Assembly (NCBI GenBank): GCA_037039685.1 | Contig: JAWNGF010000006.1 | Location: forward strand, 1,550,001 to 1,614,000 | Direction: 5' to 3' | Source of the DNA: Ceratobasidium sp. AG-K | Lineage: Eukaryota; Basidiomycota; Agaricomycetes; Cantharellales; Ceratobasidiaceae | Length of the DNA: 64,000 bases | Part shown: positions 10,693 through 20,214 of the stretch, one piece after another | Layout of the letters: every line of letters begins with the position of its first letter | Numbering within the stretch: the stretch's first letter is position 1 | Position numbers and translations under genes: made by a program | Notes under the pieces: generated by a model | What the model was told of the DNA's origin: nothing | Seen by the model: only the letters and a program-made list of their open reading frames with translations | Databases searched by the model: none

Positions 10693-11149
10693 TGTCGTAA
10701 GCTTCTTCTTAGTGGCTGTGAGGCAAGCCGCGATGGAGAGTGGACGGTACTAAGACCTAAGTGACCTCTTGAACCGCAACACACTTAAGCGTCTGTAGGC
10801 TCTTGAGGGTAGGGGTGGTTCTAAGTGTCACTCAGAGGGGATGTTTTGACGAGACAAAACAAGCTGGGGTTACCAGGCTTGTTGGTCCTCTATATATATT
10901 CAGGAAGTGACCGAGTCATACAAGATACAGCCACACGAGTCATACACACAAGCCAGTCAGGAGTGTCCAAGTGAGTCACGCTGTATGAACAGACATGACT
11001 CGTACAAAGCACAGCCGCGTTACACAATGTAACAGAATAACCACAAGAAGGTGGCAATGCGGCAAACAGGAACGGAACAGAAACACAAAAGAAGGGAACA
11101 GGCGGGGGAGACAACAGGCGAGTCCGATGGAGTGAGCTAGCTCACGACA
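10693..11149 (-). repeat. 3' LTR of element C
   Basis: 457 bp with plus-strand ends TGTCGTAAGC and GCTCACGACA. Adjacent on its inner side is the polypurine tract (plus-strand TTACTCCCCCCT, 11150-11161). Confidence 0.93.
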
Positions 11150-11190
11150 TTACTCCCCCCTAAGAGTCCGTTTGGGGGACCTGAACGGAC

Positions 11191-11955
11191 CTACTGTACT
11201 GCACAGTCCTTTTCCTTCTTCAGCATATACACCTCCAACCCCTCCCCCTCCTCCAAGGTCAGGTCGATGGGATTGAAAATGGTATTTCCCGGTTCGTCAG
11301 AGAACTTCTCCCATTCCTCCCAAGTCTCTTCCTTTGTCCAGTCCGCCTTGGACCAGTCCAAAACCCTCTCCTGGGCTTCCACAAACTCCTCATCCCATTG
11401 TCGCACATTGGGCTCTGCCTCCCTCCATGCCGACACGTTGGTCTCCTCCTTCCTCCACCAGTAGGGTTCCCATTCGATTTTTTCCTTCTGGTATCTGCCC
11501 CTCTCCATCCTCCAGTCGCTCAGGTCCTTTTCGTAGTTGGCGTCCCAGGCATCGTTCCATCTAGGTCGGAGCGTTGGCTGCCTTCCGTCGTAACCTGGTA
11601 CCCATTCGCTCGAGTATGCTCCTTCTTGTCCCCATTCGACCACTCCGAGCATGTGGGTGGAGAGGAGGATGACCTCCGAGACCTGGAAAGCGGCGCATCC
11701 TCGACAGACAAATATGTCCTTTCGTAGGAGCTGCATGCGTGTCGGCCATTCTTTCCCGACCCACTGGAATTCCCCCAGGTCTGAGTGGAGGATATCGTCC
11801 GAGGCCCTGAAGTGCATCCTTCCAGAGCTTTGTTGCAACCTCTTGAAGACGTAGAGGGTGGCTCCGGAGTCGAGGATCCTTGCCGTGGCGAAGGCAGGTC
11901 CTTCGAGGACGCGGGTGAGGTTGTTGGTAATGGTGGAGCGGGTGACAGCAGGCAT
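11191..11955 (-). CDS. Third ORF of element C, intact
   Basis: 254 residues from the ATG at 11955 (MPAVTRSTITNN), in the -1 frame relative to pol, whose own frame overlaps it down to 11520. The product contains VCRGCAAF (a CxxC pair), then a long Trp/Glu/Asp-rich region (for example TWEEWEKFSDEPG), and ends NPIDLTLEEGEGLE...KDCAVQ. The PIDLTLEEGE segment resembles a SUMO-interacting motif. The homologous ORF in element B and the positional counterpart in element A keep the same relative frame and an ATG in MPA context. The function and mode of translation are unknown. It is not one of the standard Ty3 proteins. Confidence 0.6.
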   Translation of the reverse strand: MPAVTRSTITNNLTRVLEGPAFATARILDSGATLYVFKRLQQSSGRMHFRASDDILHSDLGEFQWVGKEWPTRMQLLRKDIFVCRGCAAFQVSEVILLSTHMLGVVEWGQEGAYSSEWVPGYDGRQPTLRPRWNDAWDANYEKDLSDWRMERGRYQKEKIEWEPYWWRKEETNVSAWREAEPNVRQWDEEFVEAQERVLDWSKADWTKEETWEEWEKFSDEPGNTIFNPIDLTLEEGEGLEVYMLKKEKDCAVQ

Positions 11956-14900
11956 TGCAGAGGGCAAAAGAGATTTAATGCGTAGAGTTGGTGGTGTTTT
12001 TTGGAATAGTAGCAAGTTTTGCAAGTGACACTACCCATTTTACTCCTCCTGCCTTTTATCTTCCCTGGAGCGTAGTTGGATGGCGTGGGAGCTTCGGGGT
12101 GTCGGCGTAGAAGGTCCTTGATGATCTTTGAAAGGTGACCAAAATCTTCCGCCCTTTGTTCCGTGTCTTCTTCACTTCCATAACCCTTCCATCTGACCCT
12201 GTAAAAAAGGCCATCCTTTGTCTCCTTCCAATCCAAGATCTTCTCTACTTCATATTCTTCTTCTCCTTCTTCTGTTATGATCGGCGGTGGTCGGGGTTGG
12301 TTGCGGCTGAATTCGGTGTCTCCCTTGTAAGGGCTGAGCAAGTCGATGTGGAAAACAGGGTGCACCCTCATTGTTGCCGGCAGATCAAGCTCATAGGCGT
12401 GTGATCCTATCTGTCGCTTCACGACAAATGGCCCGTGTTTTTTGTTGTCCAGTTTCTTTGATGGTCTCTTTGTTTGAATGTTTTTTCCCAGTAGCCATAC
12501 TAGATCTCCTTCTTGGTACTTGTTCTTTGGCTCTTCTCCTGGGCGCTTTTGGGTTTCCATAGATGCAATTGCTTCGTCGTGGATTTTACGCCATTTTCCC
12601 ATGATGTTGTTTGCTTCTGGAACCGTTGATTGTTCCGCTGAGATGTTCCACAGTGGTTCCCTCCCATAGACGATCTCGAAAGGGGAACTACCCGTTACAC
12701 GATGCTTCTGTAGATTATAGCTGAACTCCGCAATCGGTAATAAGTCCGCCCAATCATCCTGCTGGTAGTTGACGAACGATCGTAGCCAGCCTTCCATCCA
12801 TTGATTGATTCTCTCCGTTATTCCATCTGTTTGGGGGTGGTAGGCAGTACTGAAACCTGGGCTAGTTCCAATTTTCTCATAAATGGCTTTCATAAGTTTG
12901 GAATTGAAAGTAGTCCCTCGGTCTGAGGTTGTGCTCTTTGGGAAACCATGCAGTTTCCAAACATTTGTGATGAACAGATTTGCAAGGTCGCTTGTCGTGT
13001 GAGATTCTTTGCAGGGTATGAAGTGCGCCATTCTTGAGAATCGGTCCACCACTACCAAGATGCTATCTGATCCTCTGGATCTTGGTAACTTCACCACGAA
13101 GTCAAACGCTATGTCTTCCCACGGTCCTTTTGGAATCTCCAGAGGCTTGATCGGGACTATTGACTTTGATCCCTTTGTCCGCTGGCAGGTCTCGCAGGAT
13201 TCCACGCATCTGTTTATGCTTTGCTTCATCCCTGGCCAGAAGTACCTTCTTGATATTAGTTCCAGTGTTCTAGCTTGTCCTTGATGTCCTGCGATTTTTG
13301 AGTCGTGATGAACTCGCATGATGGCCAGTCTGGATTCCTTATCTTCTGGCACGTAGATCCTTCCCTTGAACCATAATAGTCCCTCCTTGAAATCATAATC
13401 TTTTGCGCTGTGTTGTAGGGTCTTTGGTAACGTTTCCCTTGACTTGCAGATTTCCTTGATTTGCGCCAATCCTTCATCTGTTTCCTGAGCCCCCTTGATA
13501 GTTTCTATGATGTTTGTGTCTACTTGTCCCATAAATCCTTTGAACCTTTCAACAGATATCATAACTTGCTCAGGCGTTGGGATATCTTCATGGTCTGACC
13601 GTCTTGACAACAGGTCCGGTTTTGATGACAGGATGCCAGGGCGATATATGATGTCAAAGTTATAAGAAGCAAGTAATTGGTGCCATCTTGCGTGTCGGCG
13701 GTTGAATGTTCTTGCTTCCTTCCAGAATTGTAGGTTCCTATGATCGGTGTAGATGGTGATAGGGTCTCTTGTACCTTCAAGGTACAGCCTCCAATGTGTT
13801 AAAGATTCTATAATTGCCATCAGTTCCTTATCGTGGATGTCGTAGTTGAGCTGAGCCTCGTTGAAAGATTTTGACAGAAAAGCAATAGGGTGTAGGTAGC
13901 CATCATCTTGCCTTTGCGACAGGATTGCTCCCATTGCTACTCCACTTGCGTCTGTTTCCAAGAAGAAGGGTTTGTCAGGGTTCGGATGGCGTAGAGTGGG
14001 TTCCTTGCTGATTTCCGTTTTTAGGGCCAAAAAAGCTTCCTGCTGATTGTTTCCCCATTCCCACTTGTTTTCCTTTCTTGTTAAGGTTGTCAGGGGTTTT
14101 GCTAATCGGCTGAAATTCGGTACAAATCTTCGGTAAAAATTTGCGAATCCTAGGAATGCCTGAACTTGCTTGACCGTTCTTGGCTCCTTCCATTCCTTTA
14201 TTGCCTTTACTTTTTCTTCCTCCATAGAGATGCCTGAGTCGCTGATTCCAAGTCCAGTATATGTTAATTTGGTGACGAAGAACTCGCATTTTGGAAGCTT
14301 TGCAACAAGATTTTCCTCCAGTAAGATCTTCAGTACTTTTCTGACATCCACGGTATGTTGGCTTCTGTCCTTAGAGAAGACTAGGATGTCGTCAATGTAT
14401 ACTATGACGCATACGTCGATAAGATCATGGAAAATGTGATTCATATATCTTTGGAAGATGGCGGGCGCGTTCTTTAGACCAAAAGGCATGACGACGTATT
14501 TGAACAGTCCTTCCTTTGTTCTGAAAGCTGTCTTCCATTCGTCGCCTTCCCTAATTCTGATATTGTTGAAACCCATACGTAGATCGATCTTGGAGAAAAT
14601 TTTTGCGTCCTTGATTTTATCCAGGAGGTCTTCCATTAGGGGCATAGGGAATCTGTCGTCCTTTGTAATGGCGTTTACTCCTCTGAGGTCTTGGACGAGT
14701 CGTAGTTGGCGAACTGCCCCTGGATTCTTTGGATCGATAGGTTTTTTGACAAAGAAACAAGGTGATGCAATGGGTGATTTGCTTGGTCGAATTTTTCCCA
14801 CTTTGATTTCTTCATCCAGGTATTCTCTTAGTGCAATAGATTCTGCTGGAGAGAGTGGGATAGGTCTGGCAGGTTTCGGGAGCTCAGCTCCTTCCTTGAA

Positions 14901-15434
14901 GTCAATGGCGCAGTCGTATGGACGATGATCCGGGATTCTTTTGAATTTTTCTTCACTGAAGACATCGGCAAATTCCTTGAATTCTTCTGGTAGGTCATCT
15001 ATTGAGGCCGTTCTTGCTTGTATGGGTTCTGGCCGCCATGATATGTGCTTCGTTTTCCAATCGATGACCGGGTTTGCTTCTTCTAACCATTCCAATCCTA
15101 GGATAATTTTAGTTTCCCCAGTAGGCATAGCGAAGAAGACTTGTTTGAAGGTCCTTCCCTCCACGTTTAGTTCTAGCCTAGCTTTGAAACGTATTTGGTG
15201 AGAGAGTTCCTTCCCTTGGATACCGATTACTTTTCTAGGAGTGGAAAGTTCCATGAGTGGAATGTTGTTGGATCGAGCCCACGAGATGTCCAAGAAGTTC
15301 TTTGATGCACCAGAATCGATGAGGGTAGGGATAGGTTCTGTGATTCCAGCAACGCTCGCGTAAACAATGGTAGATTCATTTGTCGCTCTAAAGTACATTG
15401 TTTCCGTTGCTGGTTTCTCGGTCTCTCCACACAC
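11520..15434 (-). CDS. Pol polyprotein of element C (intact)
   Basis: About 1304 residues in the -1 frame to gag. Protease LIDSGASKNF (D about residue 40), RT with YIDDILVFS (Y about 346), RNase H (ETDASGVAMGAILS), zinc finger HHCC (HHDSKIAGHQGQARTL with CETCQ), integrase D-D-E (FDFVVKLP, SDRGTTFNS, HPQTDGITERINQ), GPF module (KHGPFVVKRQIG) and a chromodomain near residues 1055-1110 (EYEVEKILDW, VRWKGY). The third cage aromatic is missing (GSEEDTEQ where other chromodomains have a WEP-type motif). No conventional ATG lies at the 5' end, because the frame opens at a GTG just past the gag stop, so translation probably needs the frameshift. The last part, below about 12020, overlaps the third ORF and may not be used. 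Confidence 0.92.
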   Translation of the reverse strand: MCGETEKPATETMYFRATNESTIVYASVAGITEPIPTLIDSGASKNFLDISWARSNNIPLMELSTPRKVIGIQGKELSHQIRFKARLELNVEGRTFKQVFFAMPTGETKIILGLEWLEEANPVIDWKTKHISWRPEPIQARTASIDDLPEEFKEFADVFSEEKFKRIPDHRPYDCAIDFKEGAELPKPARPIPLSPAESIALREYLDEEIKVGKIRPSKSPIASPCFFVKKPIDPKNPGAVRQLRLVQDLRGVNAITKDDRFPMPLMEDLLDKIKDAKIFSKIDLRMGFNNIRIREGDEWKTAFRTKEGLFKYVVMPFGLKNAPAIFQRYMNHIFHDLIDVCVIVYIDDILVFSKDRSQHTVDVRKVLKILLEENLVAKLPKCEFFVTKLTYTGLGISDSGISMEEEKVKAIKEWKEPRTVKQVQAFLGFANFYRRFVPNFSRLAKPLTTLTRKENKWEWGNNQQEAFLALKTEISKEPTLRHPNPDKPFFLETDASGVAMGAILSQRQDDGYLHPIAFLSKSFNEAQLNYDIHDKELMAIIESLTHWRLYLEGTRDPITIYTDHRNLQFWKEARTFNRRHARWHQLLASYNFDIIYRPGILSSKPDLLSRRSDHEDIPTPEQVMISVERFKGFMGQVDTNIIETIKGAQETDEGLAQIKEICKSRETLPKTLQHSAKDYDFKEGLLWFKGRIYVPEDKESRLAIMRVHHDSKIAGHQGQARTLELISRRYFWPGMKQSINRCVESCETCQRTKGSKSIVPIKPLEIPKGPWEDIAFDFVVKLPRSRGSDSILVVVDRFSRMAHFIPCKESHTTSDLANLFITNVWKLHGFPKSTTSDRGTTFNSKLMKAIYEKIGTSPGFSTAYHPQTDGITERINQWMEGWLRSFVNYQQDDWADLLPIAEFSYNLQKHRVTGSSPFEIVYGREPLWNISAEQSTVPEANNIMGKWRKIHDEAIASMETQKRPGEEPKNKYQEGDLVWLLGKNIQTKRPSKKLDNKKHGPFVVKRQIGSHAYELDLPATMRVHPVFHIDLLSPYKGDTEFSRNQPRPPPIITEEGEEEYEVEKILDWKETKDGLFYRVRWKGYGSEEDTEQRAEDFGHLSKIIKDLLRRHPEAPTPSNYAPGKIKGRRSKMGSVTCKTCYYSKKHHQLYALNLFCPLQCLLSPAPPLPTTSPASSKDLPSPRQGSSTPEPPSTSSRGCNKALEGCTSGPRTISSTQTWGNSSGSGKNGRHACSSYERTYLSVEDAPLSRSRRSSSSPPTCSEWSNGDKKEHTRANGYQVTTEGSQRSDLDGTMPGTPTTKRT

Positions 15435-15461
15435 AGTTAGAGGGAGACCCCTTCTTTTCCC
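15420..15461 (-). promoter_or_regulatory. -1 frameshift module between gag and pol of element C
   Basis: On the minus strand the gag codons TCG GGA AAA contain the heptamer G-GGA-AAA (15455-15461), the X-XXY-YYZ pattern. Five bases later a hairpin starts: GGTCTC (15444-15449) pairs with GAGACC (15420-15425), extended by CC/GG with one bulged A. The hairpin encloses the gag stop. Pol lies in the -1 frame. The same heptamer, spacing and stem occur in element D. Confidence 0.65.
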
Positions 15462-17428
15462 GAGTCTTCTATGATTGTTGCCTCTCTTCCTTTAACGCTA
15501 GTTTCCGTCGTTATCCATTCCTTGGACGGGCATTTGAATGAACGGTGTCCTTCCTGTCCGCACTTCAGGCAGCGGTTGGAAGCTATCCTTGCTTTGTATA
15601 TTTCGTCAGGCAGCCATTTTGTAGAGGATTGTCCGCTAGCGGTTGGTTGGACGGCCTTCTTCCCTGTCGAGGCCTTGATTTGTTGCAATTTCTGGTCTAT
15701 AGAGATTGCGATTGAGATCCACCGGTCAAGGGAAAGTTCTCGTTCTGTTCCATCTTCATTGATCAGGGTTAGTTCGAAGCGAGCTAGTTCAGTCTTGACT
15801 TCTGACTTCAACCCTTCCTTGAACTGGTTGATCAGAGCTTCTTGTCCCCAGTTTACGTCCACCAGAAGATATTGGAATTCCGAAGCATAGTTTGCTACAG
15901 AGTTGTTCTGCTTGCATTTCCGGATATCTGATTCGGCTTTAGCTTTTTTGTTGGGGTCGCTGAACTGTTCCATGAAGTGTGCCTTGAAACTTTCCCATGA
16001 GGCAAGGTTTTGGTTTCTTTCCCTTTGGTTGAGCGATTGTAAGAGAACCTGTGCCCAGTGAGTGGCAGCTTTGTTCTCGGATTTGAAGTTTGCTAGGGCT
16101 TCGCAAATCCTTTCTTCATTGGAAGTGTATTGATCGCCTAGGCGTACGAAGTAGCTTTCCATTTGTGTGATGAACATTTCGGCACCTTCCCCTTTCTTTC
16201 CGTCAAAGGCTTCTGGGCGAGTTACTTTGGGACGACGTGGTCCGCTACCGGTGTTTGGGTTTTCGGTTAGTCGCTGGATTCTTAATTCTAATTCGTCGAT
16301 CCTGGTAGATTCCGCGTCTGGATGAGGTGGAGAATTTGATCGCCTAGAGGGGATCCCGTGCAGGGATGCTTCGTCCATTTCTTCTCGCATATTGTTGATG
16401 GTTTCCTGAACTTCCGTGATTTTGGTAGTGAAGGAGGCTCCCTCCTGTCGTAAGGTTTCTAGTCCTTGTGTTACTGCCTTGTTCCATTCGAGTTGTCCTT
16501 GTCTGGTAGTGTTGAGTTCTTCGCGTACGTTATTCACTAGTCCTTGGGTGTTGGTAACTTCATTTCAAAGACGGGTTACGTCTTGACTGACTAGAAAAGA
16601 ATTATGTTCGCCATTCCTTGCCGAGTTCAGGATGTCTGTCAAGGTTCCTTGTAGGGTGTTGATGGAGTCGTTAAAGATTTGCTGGTTGTTTGCTAGAACC
16701 TGTGTGGCTTGTTCTAGTCCACTAAGCCTTCGATCTATAGTGACCCTCATTCCGTCTATAACCCTAAGGGTAGCGTTGTGTCTTCCTTCTAGAAGGTCGT
16801 CTAGGTCGTCTAAATTGCTGATTACAGTCCTGCCGCTAGAACTGGAACTTGAACTTGAGCTTCCTGGATCACCGGTGCTTTGTTGTACCGGGGCTGATTG
16901 CCCGGAGTAACCTTGTGGGATATATGGTGGTGCTGGGATTGCTGGTGTGACCGGCTGGGAAGCCACTGGAATTGGTCCTGCGTCGGTGATGGTTCCTTCA
17001 ATTTGAGGAACTGTAGGGACGTGTGGTGTAGGAGGAGGTCTAATGGGAACAAGCGATATGCCCCCATGAGCTTCGGGTTGGGGAGAAAAGAACTGTCTTC
17101 TAGTCCCTAACGGCCACAGGGGGCGTGATGGCCCTGGAGTTGCGGTTGGAATACAAATTACAGCTGGAGTAGGGTCATTCGTGAGATCTCCTGGTTCTCT
17201 ATTTGTGATAGTAGGTTCTTCCTCCTGTACCGTTGTCATGTCAGAAATGCCGAAAGCTCCCGGCATTGATGCTTGGCTTTGGGGGCGTGATAGGGCAGGG
17301 CCTCCTGCTTGAGTTTGTGCGATATCTTGCTCGTTTAGTGATCCTGTGGGCCTTGCTGCCCGACTGGGTCCTCTTCTTGTTGATATAGTGGATGAGGGAC
17401 GTGACCCTCCATCTTCTTGAATGGACAT
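15437..17428 (-). pseudogene. Gag-like protein of element C with one nonsense codon
   Basis: From the ATG at 17428 (MSIQEDGGSRPS) the frame encodes about 663 residues: a disordered Ser/Pro-rich N-terminus with a poly-Ser run, helical coiled-coil-like segments, the capsid region (EAFDGKKGEGAEMFITQ) and a CCHC knuckle (CLKCGQEGHRSFKC). It ends just before the gag stop at 15437. A single in-frame TGA at 16565-16567 replaces the CGA (Arg) found in element D (RLRNEV). A C-to-T change of that kind fits deamination. Everything else is open, so the element lost Gag recently. Confidence 0.85.
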
Positions 17429-17443
17429 GTTTGTGTGTTGTTA

Positions 17444-17455
17444 AGCTTGTTTTGT
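17444..17455 (-). promoter_or_regulatory. Self-priming primer-binding site of element C
   Basis: Minus-strand ACAAAACAAGCT starts two bases after the 5' LTR. It is perfectly complementary over 12 nt to AGCTTGTTTTGT at 17619-17630 (minus strand), near the predicted RNA start about 30 bp after the TATA box. This is the Tf1-like self-primer layout. Confidence 0.65.
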
Positions 17456-17457
17456 AA

Positions 17458-17914
17458 TGTCGTAAGCTTCTTCTTAGTGGCTGTGAGGCAAGCCGCGATG
17501 GAGAGTGGACGGTACTAAGACCTAAGTGACCTCTTGAACCGCAACACACTTAAGCGTCTGTAGGCTCTTGAGGGTAGGGGTGGTTCTAAGTGTCACTCAG
17601 AGGGGATGTTTTGACGAGACAAAACAAGCTGGGGTTACCAGGCTTGTTGGTCCTCTATATATATTCAGGAAGTGACCGAGTCATACAAGATACAGCCACA
17701 CGAGTCATACACACAAGCCAGTCAGGAGTGTCCAAGTGAGTCACGCTGTATGAACAGACATGACTCATACAAAGCACAGCCGCGTTACACAATGTAACAG
17801 AATAACCACAAGAAGGTGGCAACGCGGCAAACAGGAACGGAACACAAACACAAAAGAAGGGAACAGGCGGGGGAGACAACAGGCGAGTCCGATGGAGTGA
17901 GCTAGCTCACGACA
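17458..17914 (-). repeat. 5' LTR of element C
   Basis: 457 bp, nearly identical to the 3' LTR at 10693-11149 (about three differences). It contains the TATA box (minus-strand TATATATAG near 17655-17664). Confidence 0.93.
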
Positions 17915-18146
17915 ACTTCCGGATTCCAGATCCGGACCTCTGGATTGCCGAACTTACTTCCGGATGTGATCGTTACCCTTGGACGGGTGACTGGTGGTTG
18001 GTCAGCCACTCCCGGATTGTCGGGGGGTTTTGAGGGGTGGGGTAGTACGGGGTGTAGATCATTGGTATACGCATTCCTAGTTGTAATTACATAGCTCCTA
18101 ATACTAGAAAGTGTTTTATTAGTAAACCAGCAATCACATAGCTCAG

Positions 18147-18440
18147 TCAAATGCAGTAAGACAAAGGTTTACGCACCTTGGATTCATTCAGCACCAGGGC
18201 TTGATTGATAATCCACCATTTAGTTCCATCCCAAACTCGCCTGATTGCACACATGATGTTGCACGTGTTGATCACTTCTCCACTTGAAAGTGGACCTTTG
18301 TACGAAGCCACTGTGTAGTCGTACAAGGTGCTGACTTCAGTTTGAGCCTCCAAACCAAGGCGAGCAAAAGGGTCTGAGGGTCATTGTTGGGATTGATGGT
18401 GGTGTTGGACGGGATAGGGAGTGCAAAGAGGTGCTGCACT
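18147..18440 (-). pseudogene. Decayed coding relic inside the CACTA-like element
   Basis: The minus strand reads FYGQVQHLFALPIPSN...DPQTLLLA, then after a frameshift LGLEAQTEVSTLYDYT...NTCNIMCAIRRVWDGTKWW. The two frames look like one protein C-terminus. The position within the transposon, opposite in strand to the lysine-rich gene, suggests the end of a transposase of the Agaricomycete CACTA/Plavaka type, but I cannot identify it from sequence alone. It is too short and too broken to function. Confidence 0.35.
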
Positions 18441-18724
18441 TGTCCATAAAAAGATTGTGTGAAAAAGTCGGGGGGTGTATTTGGTAAATGTGCGAGTCAA
18501 CCAACCTTGAGCTTGTCCTATAATTATATTAGCATAGTTTGACCATTAGAATCCAACTAACCTAACCAATTTCCTTAGAGGTGATGGTTTCACGTCTTGG
18601 CTGTCACCAGCTTGTTAACATTGCAGCGGACTCTTTGTCTTTCCATTGGTGTAGCAGGGGGTGCATTCAAGGAACAGGTGCGGAAAATTTTCCTCCTGTG
18701 GCACGTCGCCACTTAAGCGCCGGT

Positions 18725-19508
18725 GTGTCTATATATACAGACCAACTCCCTGCACACATTCCCCTTGCTCCCGACCACCCCCTTCCCCAGTCGACCTCCA
18801 AACAACCTCCTCGGATCGTTTGGGCACCTTAAATAACTCAGGGTAAGATCCTCTTCTTGTTCTGAATATCTATTTTTTTCGCTGACACTGAACCACTGTC
18901 CACCTGCATAGCATCTATCTAGCTCTTGCGCGCCACAACACCATTTTCAATTACATTATCTCTCTCTCAGTGAGTATAAAGCTGTAGTATGGGGTATCTA
19001 GTGGATTGACATGCTCTGACATGCTCATTTGCACTTTTTCCTTAATTATAGCGCATTCATTATGCTGTCGGTCAATCACCCTAACCCTAGTGCCAGATCA
19101 AAGTCTGGCGCCAACAATCAGCGGGGAACACTGGTAAGTGCGATCAAATTTCATTTCCCGACCTTGTGGCTGATCATGATCGGGTCTAGCAACGGTCAAA
19201 TTCATCAAACATAACACTGGTATACTCATTTCAAACGCCAACGGCACCACCAAAAGGCACTGCAAGCCATCGCCGACAAGGCCACCAAAGTTTCTGCCCT
19301 GCTCAACAACCCGCTGACCTTCGACACCCCACCAAAGAAACAACACAAGAACGCCAAGGCCAACGCGACCACCCTACTGACAACTCGCACGGGCAAAGAG
19401 GAGATCATTGAGTTGGTTGTCAAACAGACCCGGTAAGTGCCCAGCGCTTGTTCTTATAAGTCATCATGACGACTTTAATTTAGCACGAGAGAGCAAGTTG
19501 TCCACTAA
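18725..19508 (+). pseudogene. Decayed paralogue of the lysine-rich gene, with promoter
   Basis: A TATA box (TATATATAC, 18731-18739) precedes pyrimidine-rich leader and an ATG at 19062 (MLSVNHPNPSARSKSG, exon 19062-19133, donor GTAAGT). Further on, KALQAIADKATK...ELVVKQTR closely follows the C-terminus of the gene at 20801-21154 (AAQAAADKAAQ...ESVVKQTR). A donor sits at the same place, the intron has a similar length, and the terminal exon ends at a TAA (19506-19508). The middle cannot be joined without a stop, so it is degraded. It shows that the lysine-rich gene is carried by this transposon family. Confidence 0.5.
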
Positions 19509-19979
19509 TCGCTCAACCGGTCCAGCTCTCAGCCCCCCAAGCGCTTCGTCTGAAAGTTTGTTTCGTTTACTCTTTGCTATTCGGTGAGTTTTGATTTCCC
19601 GAGTTTTATCATGTGCACGCTGAATTCTCTTCAATTCTAGCTTTTTTCATTTCAGTGTAGGTTTATTTGTATGTATTTGCCACCCCCAGACGACCCGCGA
19701 CAACCTCCCGGACCAACCGCACTTTACCCCCGGATTCCCATGGATGCTCCCGATTTTATTTATTTATTTCGTGTAGCTTTGGCCAGCCTCTCCTGGCATT
19801 TCTTTCAGACTTTCCCGGACTTCCCTTCGGATTCTCCGTATGTTACCCCCGGACTTGGCCTTCGCCGCACTTCTCCTACGGACCCTTCGGACTTTTATTT
19901 CGAACCATCCGCATGTATCGATCGGATTCCACTAGTGTGTAATTAAATCAATAATTATATTAAAATATTTGTACATTAA

Positions 19980-20211
19980 TCCGCGAGTGACTTGAGGACA
20001 ATCCGGGAGGTCTGCAAATGCATACGAGGAACAAAAGCCCGGACAGTCCGGACCTCCGGACCGTCCGAGGGTCCGGATTTTGCCGCCAATCCGGACCTAA
20101 AGTCCCTATGCCCGTCCTAGTGCACCAGACCGGACCTTACCCCCGGACGCTCCGGAAGTCGTACACGGATTTCCTGCTTCCGGATCGTTCGGAAGTGGGG
20201 GGTCCACAGTG
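19980..20211 (+). repeat. Right subterminal region and terminus of the CACTA-like element
   Basis: Multiple short GGACC/TCCGGA motifs (for example 20038-20060, 20070-20100, 20129-20190) precede the terminal GGGGGTCCACAGTG. The same block, clearly homologous, precedes the second right terminus at 21846. Such motif clusters are transposase-binding arrays in CACTA elements. Confidence 0.65.
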
Positions 20212-20214
20212 TTC

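Larger units (their letters stand above)
10693..17914 (-). mobile_element. Ty3-type chromovirus element C, complete, recent
   Basis: A 7222-bp full-length element on the minus strand with 457-bp LTRs and a perfect duplication ACTTC (10688-10692 and 17915-17919). The LTRs differ at about three positions, which marks a recent insertion. Order on the minus strand: LTR, self-priming site, gag, -1 frameshift module, pol, third ORF, polypurine tract, LTR. Pol and the third ORF are intact; gag has one in-frame TGA. It lies within the left end of the CACTA-like element. Confidence 0.95.
10597..20211 (+). mobile_element. CACTA-like DNA transposon carrying nested element C
   Basis: The left end is CACTGTGGACCCC (10597-10609) and the right end is its inverted repeat GGGGTCCACAGTG (20199-20211). 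A 3-bp duplication TTC flanks both sides (10594-10596 and 20212-20214). CACTG-type ends, a 3-bp duplication and dense short subterminal repeats (TCCGGA/GTCCGG-type motifs at 10620-10670, 17915-18010 and 20030-20195) are hallmarks of the CACTA (CMC) superfamily. After removing Ty3 element C and one ACTTC copy, the element is about 2.4 kb. It contains a decayed minus-strand coding relic and a decayed copy of the same lysine-rich gene it is inserted in. No intact transposase was found, so it was probably moved in trans. Confidence 0.75.

Noticed and set aside
11996..12002. An A-AAA-AAC heptamer in element C near the start of the third ORF, as a second frameshift site
   Set aside because: The pol codons read AAA AAA CAC, so the heptamer is out of register for a -1 slip, and element B has no such run at the same place.
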